NCBI RefSeq assembly: GCF_029227915.1
Contig: NC_079887.1
Coordinates: 6,448,001 to 6,512,000 of the forward strand
Direction of reading: 5' to 3'
Source: Hydractinia symbiolongicarpus
Lineage: Eukaryota > Cnidaria > Hydrozoa > Anthoathecata > Hydractiniidae
Length of the DNA stretch: 64,000 nt
Shown here: positions 35,671 through 46,201 of the stretch, in pieces
How positions within the stretch are numbered: position 1 is the first letter of the stretch
How the letters are laid out: every line of letters starts with the position of its first letter
Notes under the pieces: model-generated
Told to the model about the DNA's origin: nothing
The model's database searches: none
The model's input: only the letters and a program-made list of their open reading frames with translations
Position numbers and translations under genes: made by a program

Positions 35671-38331
35671 TCACTTCCTGTCTTTGATAGCCAATAACGC
35701 AACTCTTGTGTTATTTGCATTGGCATATCTTAATCTTCTGTTAACTTTATACACTTCTATCCTGCGCATTTCGTCCACATCATTGTCGCATTTATTTTCC
35801 CAACGAAGAACATCTGCATCTAAAGTTATGCTACGCATTGTATCTGGTTTAATTTCGTCTAGCGAAGGCGTTTTATTGCGTGGAAGGTACTTGTTTAAAT
35901 TGTCACTAGTTTCAATGTAAATTGATTCGCTGGAAGAGTCTTGCGTACTTTTAGATCTTTTAAGTGAAACTTTTTTCTTCTTTGTTTTGTTAACCCTTCT
36001 ACAGCAGTTCTTTTTTGATTTTTGCTTTCTACTGTTTTCCTCTACAAAGATGGTGTCTGCAACGTGTCCTGAAATAACAGAAAAAAGCTCTATATTATGT
36101 CTGTTTACTGCTGAGATTATGTTTTCTGCTCAGATAATGTAAATTTATTTAAAGTGTAATTTGTTGGAACAACCCAACACGCAAAAACAATACAAAAAAT
36201 GCTTATATATCTTTTTTTTAAAAAAACAGTTTTTGTACAGGCTCCATTTTCCTAATGCTAGAAATAATTTTTCTACTATTTCTACTCAAACCTTTAAACT
36301 ATTATAAAATATTAAATTGTTAGAAAGCCCATACATTTTCCTGTTTTTCAACAAAACATGGTGCCGTAGATAAGTGGTTATAGCTCTCGTACTCTGTGTG
36401 GGAGACCAGGGTTCGATTCCTCTTGACAGCGATTCAATATGGGCAAGTGAATGTTACCACAGCTCCGGGTTAACCCAAGCCATGTGAGGGAAATTGGGGA
36501 GATGGCACACTGTGTGGGCCGTTGGATGTTGCCGGGAGTTGTCTAGTAGAGTGCGGGCCCCAATTGGGTCTGCATACCTCAAAATGAGCATTAAATACTC
36601 TAGGACTCTCCTTTTAAGCCCTCTTCGGAATAATAGACAGGACATATCCCTCGATATTTGCGAGGCTAGCCATGTAAAATATGCACATCTTTCTTTCTAT
36701 CTACATCCTTAGCACAACTTTTGCTCATAATTCTTTCTTTGTTTTAAAGCTTAATTCACACTCTAAAACAACTTTAATCTGAAAATATTTACACTCAAGA
36801 TATATTTTGCCTGGATAAAAATTATAAGAGACTGCTAAGATTAAATAATGCATGAAGTATATGCATCTAAAACCAGCATCTAAAATAACATGTCCTATGT
36901 AAGTCAAAAAAACATAAAAATAATATTGTTGCCAATATGTTGTTCATAGGCAAAACAATCAAAACTTTAATAGAGGAGTCATAGTGAAGGTTTTTGTATA
37001 TTTCAACAACCTAAGTAGAATTTTAGAGTTAGCGGCTGTAAAACCTACTTAATAAGTATAAACCTGATTAGTAAAGTGTAAACAATCAATCAGCAATGAG
37101 GTAGCAATAATAGCTATCATGTTGTTATGCCTGTAGTTTCAAAACGTTAGAACTATATGTTTTTTGAAGTTATGATACATTGACATCTCCGATGAGGGTA
37201 AATGAGCTTTAGATATGAGATGCTGCTCCTAAGCTTAAAAGGCAATAGAAATGTTTTTATCTGTCTAATCCCTTCAGTTGGTTTTTGTGAATTTGGTGAA
37301 AATTAGTTTTTGTAAAAATTGTTTAAAAAATAGCTATTTGGGAAATTTGCATATATTCCTGTAAAATTTAGATTTTTATTGAAGTACACTTTATAACAGG
37401 ACTTTTTTATTCTGCTTTACATAATGGGAATTTCAACTTCAGCAGGCTTTACATAAATACCCATATATATACATAATTGGCATTAAAAAAAAGTATTTAT
37501 AATTCGAGAAGCAAAATGTCATAAAATCCGCAAAATTCATGACTTAAATCAGACTTCTTTAGTTTTTACACATCCGTCTTAAGTGGCTCATAAACTTGTC
37601 CTTAGGAGATTGTCCCCTGCCAAGGGATGACCATCAAAATAAATCATAACCACAGATAACGCAGCAACAGAGTTATTGTCACTAAGTTGTTTTATGTCCA
37701 GATAACCAATTTACTTTTGCAGATCAGGAAATACCTGGGGGAAAATCTAACAGATTGACAGTATATACAGACTGGGGAAAAATTGTTTTAAAAAAAGGCC
37801 AGACAAAAATATTGTTTACACAAAGATGCTCATATTTTGTGCTATTTCACCAACTACAAAAATTAAGCATGCCACTCTGTTCATTAATTTTCCCTTATTC
37901 GCTACTCCAAGGTTATATGTACGTAAATATTGGATTTATTCAGTTAGCTACATATATAGATGTTAAAATTTAATTAAATGTGTGTTTATGACAATCTAAG
38001 TTTTGTACATCTTAACTAAGCTGTAAAAGGCCTAATTAGACTGTATCATACATCCTAATTAAGCTGACATCCAAGTTAAGCTGTACAGCTTAATTAAGAG
38101 GATTTTCCTTCTGAGGGCTAAGCTAAAGAAATATTCACCTTTTTTTACATCTAAAACCAGATTCCTGGTTTTTGACATTAACTCTGGAAAGTCCATCACC
38201 TCTGATGACAATAGTTCATCTGCTACAGCATTATTTTTCTTTTTTGTCTAGCTGACTACGGTGGTTGCCGACTTGGTTTGGTGTAGTAGTGCGGTTGTTT
38301 TCAGTTTGTTTGAACACACATATTCTACCAT
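35671..38331 (-). CDS. LIAT1-like Lys-rich protein (two exons, start uncertain)
   Basis: Terminal exon 36068-35671 has no early Met, so it is easy to miss. It joins in phase to exon 38247-38139 (donor GTGAAT, acceptor ATTTCAG). The joined frame gives about 168 aa: an acidic/hydrophobic start (DELLSSEVMDFPELM), a Lys-rich segment (KQKSKKNCC, NKTKKKKVSLKRSKS), a Ser/acid stretch and a C-terminal block VLRWENKCDNDVDEMRR followed by IEVYKVNRRLRYANAN. By recall this resembles LIAT1 (ligand of the arginyltransferase ATE1), which has a Lys-rich region and a conserved LRWE...IYK.NRR.RY domain. Upstream of the first exon the same frame is open to an ATG at 38331 except for one TAG directly before 38247. 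Either an 81-nt intron removes it (GTAGAA..AGCTAG), or translation starts at an inner Met, or the gene is damaged. The large intron holds a SINE. Confidence 0.55.
36361..36700 (+). mobile_element. tRNA-derived SINE
   Basis: The head is tRNA-like with both internal RNA polymerase III promoter boxes: A box TAGATAAGTGG (36367-36377) and a perfect B box GGTTCGATTCC (36410-36420), correctly spaced by about 33 bp. A unique GC-richer body follows (GGTTAACCCAAGCCATGTG, CCCCAATTGGGTCTGC). The 3' limit (about 36700) and target duplication are not certain. It lies in the intron of the LIAT1-like gene, opposite strand. Confidence 0.8.
38076..38093. repeat. Perfect 18-bp palindrome
   Basis: TTAAGCTGTACAGCTTAA reads the same on both strands. 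Around it (about 37998-38100) are diverged TTAACTAAGCTGTA / TAATTAAGCTG motifs, so it may be the centre of a small repeat cluster. It lies just inside the LIAT1-like intron, next to the 38139 donor. Confidence 0.7.
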
Positions 38332-38549
38332 TTTAATTTGTTTATTAACAACCAACAGCGCGCTATCTATGAAGCGCGAAAGCATTTTTTAATAGTTCCC
38401 TTTTTTGTTCAAATGTTTTTATTCTTCCCTGTGATGTGGAATTCTTCTGATATTTCTACGAAACAACCTGACAACAATAATACCTTATCCGTGACTTTAC
38501 CTGTTCATTTTAACTTTTTTTTCTGAAAAAGTGTACTCGTGTACCAAAT

Positions 38550-38582
38550 CAGAGTGCTACATTATGATGATGTAGCACTCTG
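38550..38582. repeat. Perfect 13-bp hairpin
   Basis: CAGAGTGCTACAT (38550-38562) and its exact complement ATGTAGCACTCTG (38570-38582) flank a 7-base loop. It lies upstream of the LIAT1-like gene. The stem is shorter than a typical microRNA precursor arm, so an element remnant or regulatory hairpin is as likely. Confidence 0.75.
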
Positions 38583-39155
38583 ACTCTACAGGTTTTCCAT
38601 TGTATCACTTTTTATATAAGCCACTGTTTCATATTTATTTGTTATCGTAGTTTCAAAAACATATGAAACAGTCCAGCATCAATAACTGCAGTGTCTTCCT
38701 CTTGAAAAAAAACTGCTTGGATCTACAAAAAAGTAGTGTGATGCAAAGTATTATTTCTACTAACCAATATCTGTATATATCATTATTCGAATTTCTTTTT
38801 CAATGTTAATTAAAAATCCAAAACATTGTTGACAGATATCTCACATTCCTTCTTAAAAAAGAAACCGCTAGATGGAATGGTGAAAACAAAGCAGTTTTTT
38901 ATTATTTTTCAAACACGGGTATAATGGCCACTTAAGAGCTTTTAAAATTTGCTATTTGCATTCTCTAGCGCGACTGCGTAACTAATAATCGACGTAGAAA
39001 TTCGGGAGAAAAGGCTGTGTTGACGTCAGCAACAATTAGCAAATTTTTATAGTGTGGATTTAAGTTAATAATCTAAGTTCAAAATAGCGACACTACAATA
39101 GAAACAAAGAATATAGTCACTTCTTGCGAGTACATTCGTAATTTGTTGTCATATT

Positions 39156-40766
39156 CAGGGGCGTAGCCAGAAAAAAATTAACCTTAGTGGAAACATTGAC
39201 CCGCAAGATTAACATCGCACCGCAGGTGCGATAATATCCCCTCCCCCCGGGTGCAGGCCGAAGCCCTGGAAGCCAACGCCTTTTTACGCCCTTTAAGCAC
39301 TGAAGCGCCATAAAACCCAATCTCTGACATACGCAATAGACGTTAAGTATTGATCGAATTGATCGAAAAAGGGGAATAAATGACAACATAAAATACATTA
39401 AAATCTTTATCATCAAGAGTATAATCAAACCAGCAATAAGACAACACAACACAATCATAATGTTTTTTATAGATTGAAAGTTATTAAAGCAATAATTAAA
39501 ATGTTCATTCTTCTTTCTTCATAATTAGCACCAAAATAAGTTTTTTTGCAGATTGGAGGTCATTAAGAAATAACCAAATCAAAATCTTCTTTCTTCGTAA
39601 ATATAATAAAAAATTCAAAAATATAATGAAATGGAACCATGGACAAAATGCCTTCATACAAACCATTGAAAACCGTCGTGTTAATAATACGTTCCACACA
39701 TCGTGTTACAAACATTAAAATTATTGGCATAGTTGGAATTATTAGTTAAGTAAGGAACATTTTTTGCGTAAAAATTTTAACCTACTTTTGGAAAATTTGT
39801 AAAAATATGTGACGTTTAATTCGATTCATCATGTTTAAAATAGCTTAAAGTATTGAGCAGAACGCTTTAACGTAGCTTTGCGCAAACTTAAAGAAACTGA
39901 AGGGATTAGGTTTAAATTGCCCAGAATGTTTGTCATTATCACAAAATAAAATAGATACTGGTTGTAAATTTATTTGAAGGCAGATGAGGAAAAATCTTCT
40001 GATTTAAAACCGTCTTAATAATAGCTGACCACAATCAGGATAAAAAGTTAAAATATTTCTCTTAAACTGTTATAAAGGCTTATAAGAATAGCTTTATTCT
40101 GTATAGCTACAAGATCTGCTGTCTACACAGAGTTACAGAAAAGGATGAATAGCTAGCTAACTGAAAACTTGAAAGTGCTTTCTACACAGGGAAACAAATC
40201 TGAAGATTTACATACAGATACAAAAATTGGATGGTTCGAGTATAGAGAATTTTCATGAAGCTCTATACAAGTTATAAAGCTAAATACAGCTCCACATTTG
40301 ACAGCAACATCATGCTTTCTTCACCTTCACAACTTCGCTAGCCTTGATTTTTTTTTGTTTTTTTTACTTTCTTGCGTATGTTCTATAGCCATATATGGAG
40401 CGAATTTTTAACCTCTCTGCGAAATTTACTAGCCAATAGGATGCGACCAAAATGACCATAAATGGAAGACACAAGACCGTACATAGGCATAACTTTCGCA
40501 GGTATTCCTGCGAAAAAGACTATCTGCGAAACAAAGTAGAGATTCAACACCTCAGCCTGCAAAACAAAGAGGATACTGTTAAATCCTGCGAAAACGAAGT
40601 GCAAAGCGCAAAGCTTGTGTGCACCGCTCGGGAAAAGATTTGTGCCGGATGCACAATTGGTGCGCCCATCCATGGGTTGGCGGTGGCGGTGGAAAAAACG
40701 ACGTGTTGAAATGAAAAAAGTATGTCAGTCGATCGCAGAGCCTGACTGACGCTGCCTACGCCCCTG
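39156..40766. mobile_element. 1.6-kb non-autonomous DNA transposon
   Basis: Left end CAGGGGCGTAGCCAG (39156-39170); right end on the other strand reads CAGGGGCGTAGGCAG (40752-40766), 14 of 15 matching. ATATT flanks both sides (39151-39155, 40767-40771), a likely 5-bp target duplication. CAGGGGCGTAG termini are common on metazoan cut-and-paste elements. Open frames inside (for example minus strand from about 39458 down past the left end) follow the terminal repeat and show no transposase motif. Confidence 0.85.
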
Positions 40767-41046
40767 ATATTCATTATATTTTGGACATGATAATAGCACC
40801 GTTTATAAATAAGTTTGAATTAAAAGCAAACAGAAAAAGATATAAAAACAACATGGACACTAAAATGGAGATAACCATATTCTATGAGCTTTTTGAAATT
40901 GTTTTATCTCTATCGTATTACTTTTGCAAACAAAACCTTGTGGCGATAAAAAGGAAATCAAAACATGCATTGTTTCCGATTCGTACTTATTATTTATAGA
41001 AAGTCGCATCGTCTTTCGTTATAGCTCTTGGCATTTAGTTGTTTGC

Positions 41047-41052
41047 CACGTG
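41047..41052. promoter_or_regulatory. CACGTG E-box upstream of the TMT1-like gene
   Basis: CACGTG in the context GCCACGTGAC, about 170 bp before the ATG of the methyltransferase gene, with a second CTACGTGAC near 41086. This fits bHLH-zip (USF/MITF/TFEB-type) sites, but single 6-bp matches can be chance. Confidence 0.3.
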
Positions 41053-41221
41053 ACAATAAAAATTCTCTTTTAACCACTTAAGTAGCTACGTGACTGAACA
41101 CAGTTGTTATAGGAAGTTCACATCACATTGTTGTTCAGAACTCAAAAAGAAAAAAGAGCACTGGATTAAATTTAAATTGATTTTTAAAATTGTGAAGAAG
41201 TACTAAACACACTTTGTGAAT

Positions 41222-41974
41222 ATGGAGATTACATTATATTTCAGTATTACATCTATATTAGCCTTTGTATTGGCTTTTGTTTACGTTTCACGAGGTTTGC
41301 TCAAGAAACTTGGTGCAGCTCTTTCAAAACGCAACCATGCATTTTTTAGTTACTTTCTAGGCGCTGTTTATAATCAAACAGTGCATGAATACAAGGTAAA
41401 AATCTTTACAGAAATAAACAAGCACCTTGAAACTAACAATGGTGAAGTTATGGAGATTGGAGCTGGAAGTGGTGGTAGTTTGTCTTATTATTCTAAAGAT
41501 ATAGATATTAAACTAACAGCTGTGGAGCCAAATCAACATTGTCGACAATACTTGGAGAAAAATTTAAAAAAATACGATAATATTCAACTAAAAGATTACA
41601 TTGAAAATGTCGGTGAAGATTTAAAAGATATACCCAGCAACTCTATTATGTGTATTGTTATAACAATTGTCCTGTGCTCTGTCGAAAACCAAATAAAAGT
41701 ATTAGAAGAAATAAAGCGTGTTTTGAAGCCTGGTGGAAAGTATTTTTTTATGGAGCATGTTGTTGCGGAGAAAGAAACATCGATTTATCATTTTCAAAAA
41801 CGTTTTAGTAAGTTTTGGAGTTTTTGTTTTGACAGTTGTAATCTCGACCGTGATACAGGTACATTCATCAAGAGAGCTGGCTTTTCAGAAGTGGAAATAA
41901 AATCATTCGATGCAAATTTTAACTACTTTTTTAAAGGATTACGTCCTCATATATATGGCTGTGCTACAAAATAA
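41222..41974 (+). CDS. Thiol S-methyltransferase, TMT1A/METTL7 family
   Basis: Intronless, 250 aa. Start chosen at the ATG at 41222; the frame has GTG-AAT just before it but no earlier ATG close by. Residues 5-23 form a hydrophobic membrane anchor, as in METTL7A/B (now TMT1A/B), SAM-dependent methyltransferases of the ER membrane and lipid droplets that methylate alkyl thiols. SAM-binding motif I is EIGAGSGG (78-85), followed by the acidic VEPNQ (101-105). Family blocks: TIVLCSVENQIKVLEEIKRV (148-167), LKPGGKYFFMEHVVAE (168-183), FDSCNLDRDTG (203-213) and the C-terminal RPHIYGCATK, close to the RPHIYGYA ending I recall for METTL7A. Length matches the vertebrate proteins (about 244 aa). Which vertebrate paralogue is closer cannot be judged by eye. 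Confidence 0.95.
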   Translation: MEITLYFSITSILAFVLAFVYVSRGLLKKLGAALSKRNHAFFSYFLGAVYNQTVHEYKVKIFTEINKHLETNNGEVMEIGAGSGGSLSYYSKDIDIKLTAVEPNQHCRQYLEKNLKKYDNIQLKDYIENVGEDLKDIPSNSIMCIVITIVLCSVENQIKVLEEIKRVLKPGGKYFFMEHVVAEKETSIYHFQKRFSKFWSFCFDSCNLDRDTGTFIKRAGFSEVEIKSFDANFNYFFKGLRPHIYGCATK

Positions 41975-42667
41975 TGTCTTAAGGATCCACATTTTTCTAA
42001 CCACACTTAAAGGGAAAGAAAGATAAACTACTGTTGCACTCATACAATCTGTCATACAATCTGCCAAGAATTGTAACTTTTCTTTCAGACAAGTTCTATT
42101 CTTATGACAAAATTTAATATCATTTATTTCGAAAAAATGTATTATTTATTTCGTAAGCTGTATCGTAATTATATCAATTTTTTTTCTTTAAATAATGGCT
42201 GATTCACCTATCTGTTTTTTGTCAAATGCTTTAACACAAAAAGAAAAACTTTGTAAATGATAACGTAAATTAGATTATTTAATGAAAGGATGATTGATTG
42301 ACAATTTTCATATAAGCTTTGTGGTTTAGGTGAGCTATTTTATTGGTTGCAAGAAGAAACAATACATTTTTAATTTCTTTACACTTAATAATAAAACAAC
42401 TAGCCGTAAAAAACTCCAAAACACAAAGAGTCTAGTGTTGCTTTTGGCTACGCGACGTTTTAGTCAGAAAGTATCGACCAATTTGTTAAATTATTCACGA
42501 AATGTAGGTAAATATTCCTCAAGGAATAATGTGACAATATTGGAGGCGATTTCAAAGGTCGTAACCGCTTGACACCTCACGTAGCACGTGTAGCTATAGT
42601 TACAAAACACGATTTTCTACTCACGTCGTCATTAAAATTCACCACAATTGGTTCATATAGTTGACTT

Positions 42668-42753
42668 TCAACCTCGTTCCCAGAGCCTGTTGTCTCTTTT
42701 CTAAAACCGGGACTGCGCCGATGTCAGGAAAGATCCTGGGCACGAGTTTGGTT
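42668..42753. mobile_element. Mini foldback element, AACCTCGTTCCCAG family
   Basis: Left arm CAACCTCGTTCCCAG (42669-42683) and right arm CCTGGGCACGAGTTTGGTT (42735-42753) are imperfect complements. A similar element lies at 52535-52633, and a lone left arm (CAACCTTGTTCCCAGAA) at about 3702-3718, suggesting a MITE family with several copies in this window. Confidence 0.55.
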
Positions 42754-44062
42754 AACTTTAATACTTTAATACAACCTGTCCTTACCTGCGTACGTTGCCA
42801 AAAATATATTTTTTTAAGCGACAACTAGTTACGCAAGAACACAAAATTTCATTCCAAGATTTTTCGTTGTAATAAGTGAGAAAAAAAATCTATTTGTTTC
42901 TCTCTCTCCCTTCTGGATCAAGTATATTCAATGTAATTCTAAGCAATAATAAAATATTCAAGAAATTTTCGTCATATATTGAGAGTAATTACTTAATTAC
43001 AACTCCTTCCTTCTTTAATTTGAGAAATTACTTCTAAATTTTTTTCTAAAGTTAAAAGGTGTAGTTGTCACGTTCAAAAAGCCAGATTTTTTTAGACTAC
43101 TTTGTACAACAAATTTGACCTAATCGAGATACGTACTGGCTACCACGATAAATATAAAAACAAGTTAGAGAAAGGTGATGACGGATTACATCCCTAAAAC
43201 ACATCGGATTAGCCCCCCGTCTTATTTAAAGTGCTGTTTCTTTTCTTTTATTGTTTTATCTCTGTTACCCCTTCATGACTTTCACTAACTTTTATGATGT
43301 ATTATATGGATAAAAATGTTCTTAATCACTGGGGTAAGTCATTTAGGAGGGGAGGACATGCTTTTAGGAAAGCTTTTAAGGCGGTAGAACTTTAAAATGG
43401 GCTCCATTTTTGTTCCTGCATTTACATCAGAGACTAGTTAACTACGGGACGGTACCATTCTAGATGTGCAAAAAGTATTATCTTTACACAATCATTTTGT
43501 ATTAGCATTTTGGTTTATTTGATTTTGCCAATATCAAATACAGTGATCGCTTGTCAATTTTAAATAATTTAAAATTTTATAGAGTTTGATTTTTGCTTGA
43601 TTATTTGATGACTTGATGATTTTTGTTTCATTCTTTGTTTTGTCAGTTGTTGAAAATAATTCATTTTGATACCCAGGGGCTTGTTAAAAAAGCTGAAGAG
43701 AGCATGGTGCTTGAAACTGGCATGGTGCTTGAAACAGAGAATTGGTGCAAACTGTACGCATGGAAATAGGACTAATGCATATTTTTGATAAAATTACCTG
43801 AAGTCAAAACTGTAATAAAAATCGACTTTGTCATATCATATATTTTTAAGGTTCAATTGGGCCAAATATGTGTTAACTTGTTGTTTGGCACCTTTAAGCC
43901 TTATATCCATCTTTATCACTTCTTTCCAACTCACTGTTTGAATCTGCCTGTTCATTTTACTTTATCTAACAATTAGGTAAAATTGGAAATTGGTAAAATT
44001 GATTAAAGAAAACTGGAGATATTTGGTAATGGCGCTTGGTTGGCTTGCCAATACAACTACCG

Positions 44063-44244
44063 TTAGCTCCCAGTAACTCGAACACTGGATAACTTGAGCT
44101 TTCATCGTCTAGAACCATTTTATTGTGTCCTTTGAACTTTCGTTAATACTTTCTTATAAAAGCTCCGGTTAACTCAAACCTCGGATAACTTGAACATTCT
44201 TTAACTCGACTCATTTTTCGTCCCACCTGAGGCTAATTTCTTTG
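44063..44244 (+). repeat. Dimeric interspersed repeat (AACTCGAAC family), copy 1
   Basis: About 180 bp with two related halves, each of the form AGCTCC..TAACTCGAAC..GGATAACTTGA, separated by an ACTTTCGTTAATACTTTCTT stretch. The same 180 bp occurs in inverted orientation at 60782-60967. Such AACTCGAA-rich tandem halves resemble the subterminal repeats of pogo/Tigger-like transposons, but no transposase is present. Confidence 0.75.
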
Positions 44245-45030
44245 GGCAACTCGAACTTTTTACTTAAGAAAAGAACTACAAAGATTACAATTCCAGTGAT
44301 ATATGTGGAGAAGAGACAGCTAATTTCGAAATTTTCCACCACAAGTAATTGCGTCAGGTTATTTCTTTATTAGCTTTAGAGTTCAAAGCGAACTTATGGT
44401 AAGAGCGGACTTAGGATCTAAGGCTAATTGATTAAGTTCAAACTCTTAAGACGTGCTAATGATTCCTGACGTCAGCATGACTATTTTAAACGAATTTTGT
44501 GCCCCTTACGTGGATTATTTCGGCGTGCAAGCGCGTTAGAGAATGTGACTAGCAACTTTTAAGCGCTGTCTGCTTGGCACAAGTGTGTGCAAAAGCAGCG
44601 ACTGTGCCTGCTGGCTGTGGAACATTCACCGTGTGAAGCTTTTGTTTGTATTTGAGAAAGGAAGAAAAATCTTTCTTTGTATCTCAGGCAACCCAAACTA
44701 GACACCAAAAGTGGGTTTGTTTATAAACAATAAACGGATAAAAATGATATATACATATTTCTTGTATATAACAATAACATATACATGTCCTTAAGAAACC
44801 TTAGCTAGGCTTAGAAAGGCCAAATTTTTGAAAATTGTTAGAAACTGAAGCAGGCTGAAAAAATCTCCAAAATTTAGAACATTATACACACTGTCGACGC
44901 TACTTTCACTGTCCTGAACTTTTTTTGATGAAAAGCATACAAACATCTTACTCGCCAGACAAATATATTCGTCGGAAATTTTTAGGCGCGAAAATTTATT
45001 TTCTTAAAATGTAGCAAGTAGATAAATTAA

Positions 45031-45052
45031 TAGCTAGCTAGCTAGCTAGCTC
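45031..45052. repeat. (TAGC)n microsatellite
   Basis: About five and a half perfect TAGC/GCTA units in an otherwise unremarkable AT-rich stretch. Confidence 0.9.
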
Positions 45053-45924
45053 CATAATATGCTACCAAAGGATCAAATAGCGCATTTAATTTTAATAGCT
45101 AAATACTTAATATTCGTGCTATGAAGTTTAAAATCATCTAAAGATCTGATCTGAAACTCCACTAGAATACTTCTTGTTGACATTTCAAACATTTAATTTG
45201 CTGATTTAAAGTTTCACTCTAAATTTCTTTTTCTGTAACTTTTTGTAGTACACTTTTCAGAAGGCATTTTTATTTCAAAAGAGGTGTATACTACAAAGTA
45301 GCTATTAGCAACAGTAAGTTTCATTTTCAAATCTGTCCCTTTCCCTGGAAAATTTTGTTGTAGTGACCCTTACAAAAAAGTGCTAACGCCAGAAATTATT
45401 TTTAAAAACTTTTTTTTGCCATAATCTGTTCCTAAAATACCCGTTTCAAAAAGTGAAAAATAATTATTAAACTATTTTTTATTCTGTAAACTCAACAGCT
45501 GTTTTAACAGTTTTGGTAGGCCGAACTTCTTTTTTTATAAAAAACTCGATAAAAAATCTTACGGAATTACTTCAAACGAATTATTTCGAAGGGATAACAA
45601 ATCAATCAATTGCGCATCAATGGGTTCAAATTTGTTCAAGCTTTGCCTTCAGGAGAATTAAAACTCTTGAAGAGAAGGTGTGACTAGAGATTGTGATTAG
45701 TGAAAAAATATCGAACAAAAGAAGAATATTTCCTATTTTATCCTTTTATAGCCATCTGCACAAAATCTATTAAAATTTTATAAGAAGCGCTAAAAGATTT
45801 ATTTTTTTCCAGTAAAGAAGAAAAGTAAAAGAAACAACATATTTTGATGTAGAAGGAAAAATATATAAAAAAGCGAATATCAAAAAGTATGTATCATTTT
45901 TAAACCCGCATATAGATTTCTGCC

Positions 45925-46095
45925 GTCTTTGTCATTGTTTTTGTTGTTGATGTTGTTGATGTTTTATTTGTTGTTCTGGTGTTTTTTTGTTGTTTTTTTG
46001 TTTTTGTTGTCTTTGTTGTTTTTGTTTTTTGTTTCTTTGTTTTTTGTTTGTTTCTTTTTTGTTTTTTGTTGCTATTGTTTTTGTTGTGTTAGCTG
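45925..46095. repeat. G/T-only low-complexity tract
   Basis: About 170 bp almost free of A and C on the + strand, built from TTG, TTGTT and TTTTTG units. It ends about 100 bp before the LRR start codon. It gives a long open frame on both strands but is simple sequence, not a gene. Confidence 0.85.
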
Positions 46096-46201
46096 TCTTG
46101 GTATCAATCATTGACACTCATCATTGAAGAAATCTTTTTATTTTGTTTCAGATATACAAAACAAGTAAATTGCAAGCAGGGTGAAAAATGGATGAATCAA
46201 A

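Larger units (their letters stand above)
38332..41221. other. Intergenic region between the LIAT1-like and TMT1-like genes
   Basis: Divergent gene pair, so promoters for both should lie here. It contains a strong hairpin (38550-38582), a TIR-bounded DNA element (39156-40766) and an E-box near 41047. No further gene recognised. Confidence 0.6.
41975..46201. other. Intergenic region with repeats
   Basis: No gene recognised. Contains a small foldback element (42668-42753), an 18-bp tandem duplication GCATGGTGCTTGAAAC near 43702-43737, one copy of a dimeric repeat (44063-44244), a TAGC microsatellite (45031-45052) and a G/T-rich tract running up to the LRR gene. Confidence 0.6.

Noticed and set aside
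39117-39458. 113-codon minus-strand ORF with LKGVKRRWLPGLRPAPGG
   Set aside because: Runs through the left end of the TIR element and out into flanking DNA; no transposase motif.
45929-46117. Open frames on both strands upstream of the LRR gene
   Set aside because: G/T-only simple sequence gives Phe/Leu/Val or Gln/Lys/Asn strings by composition alone.
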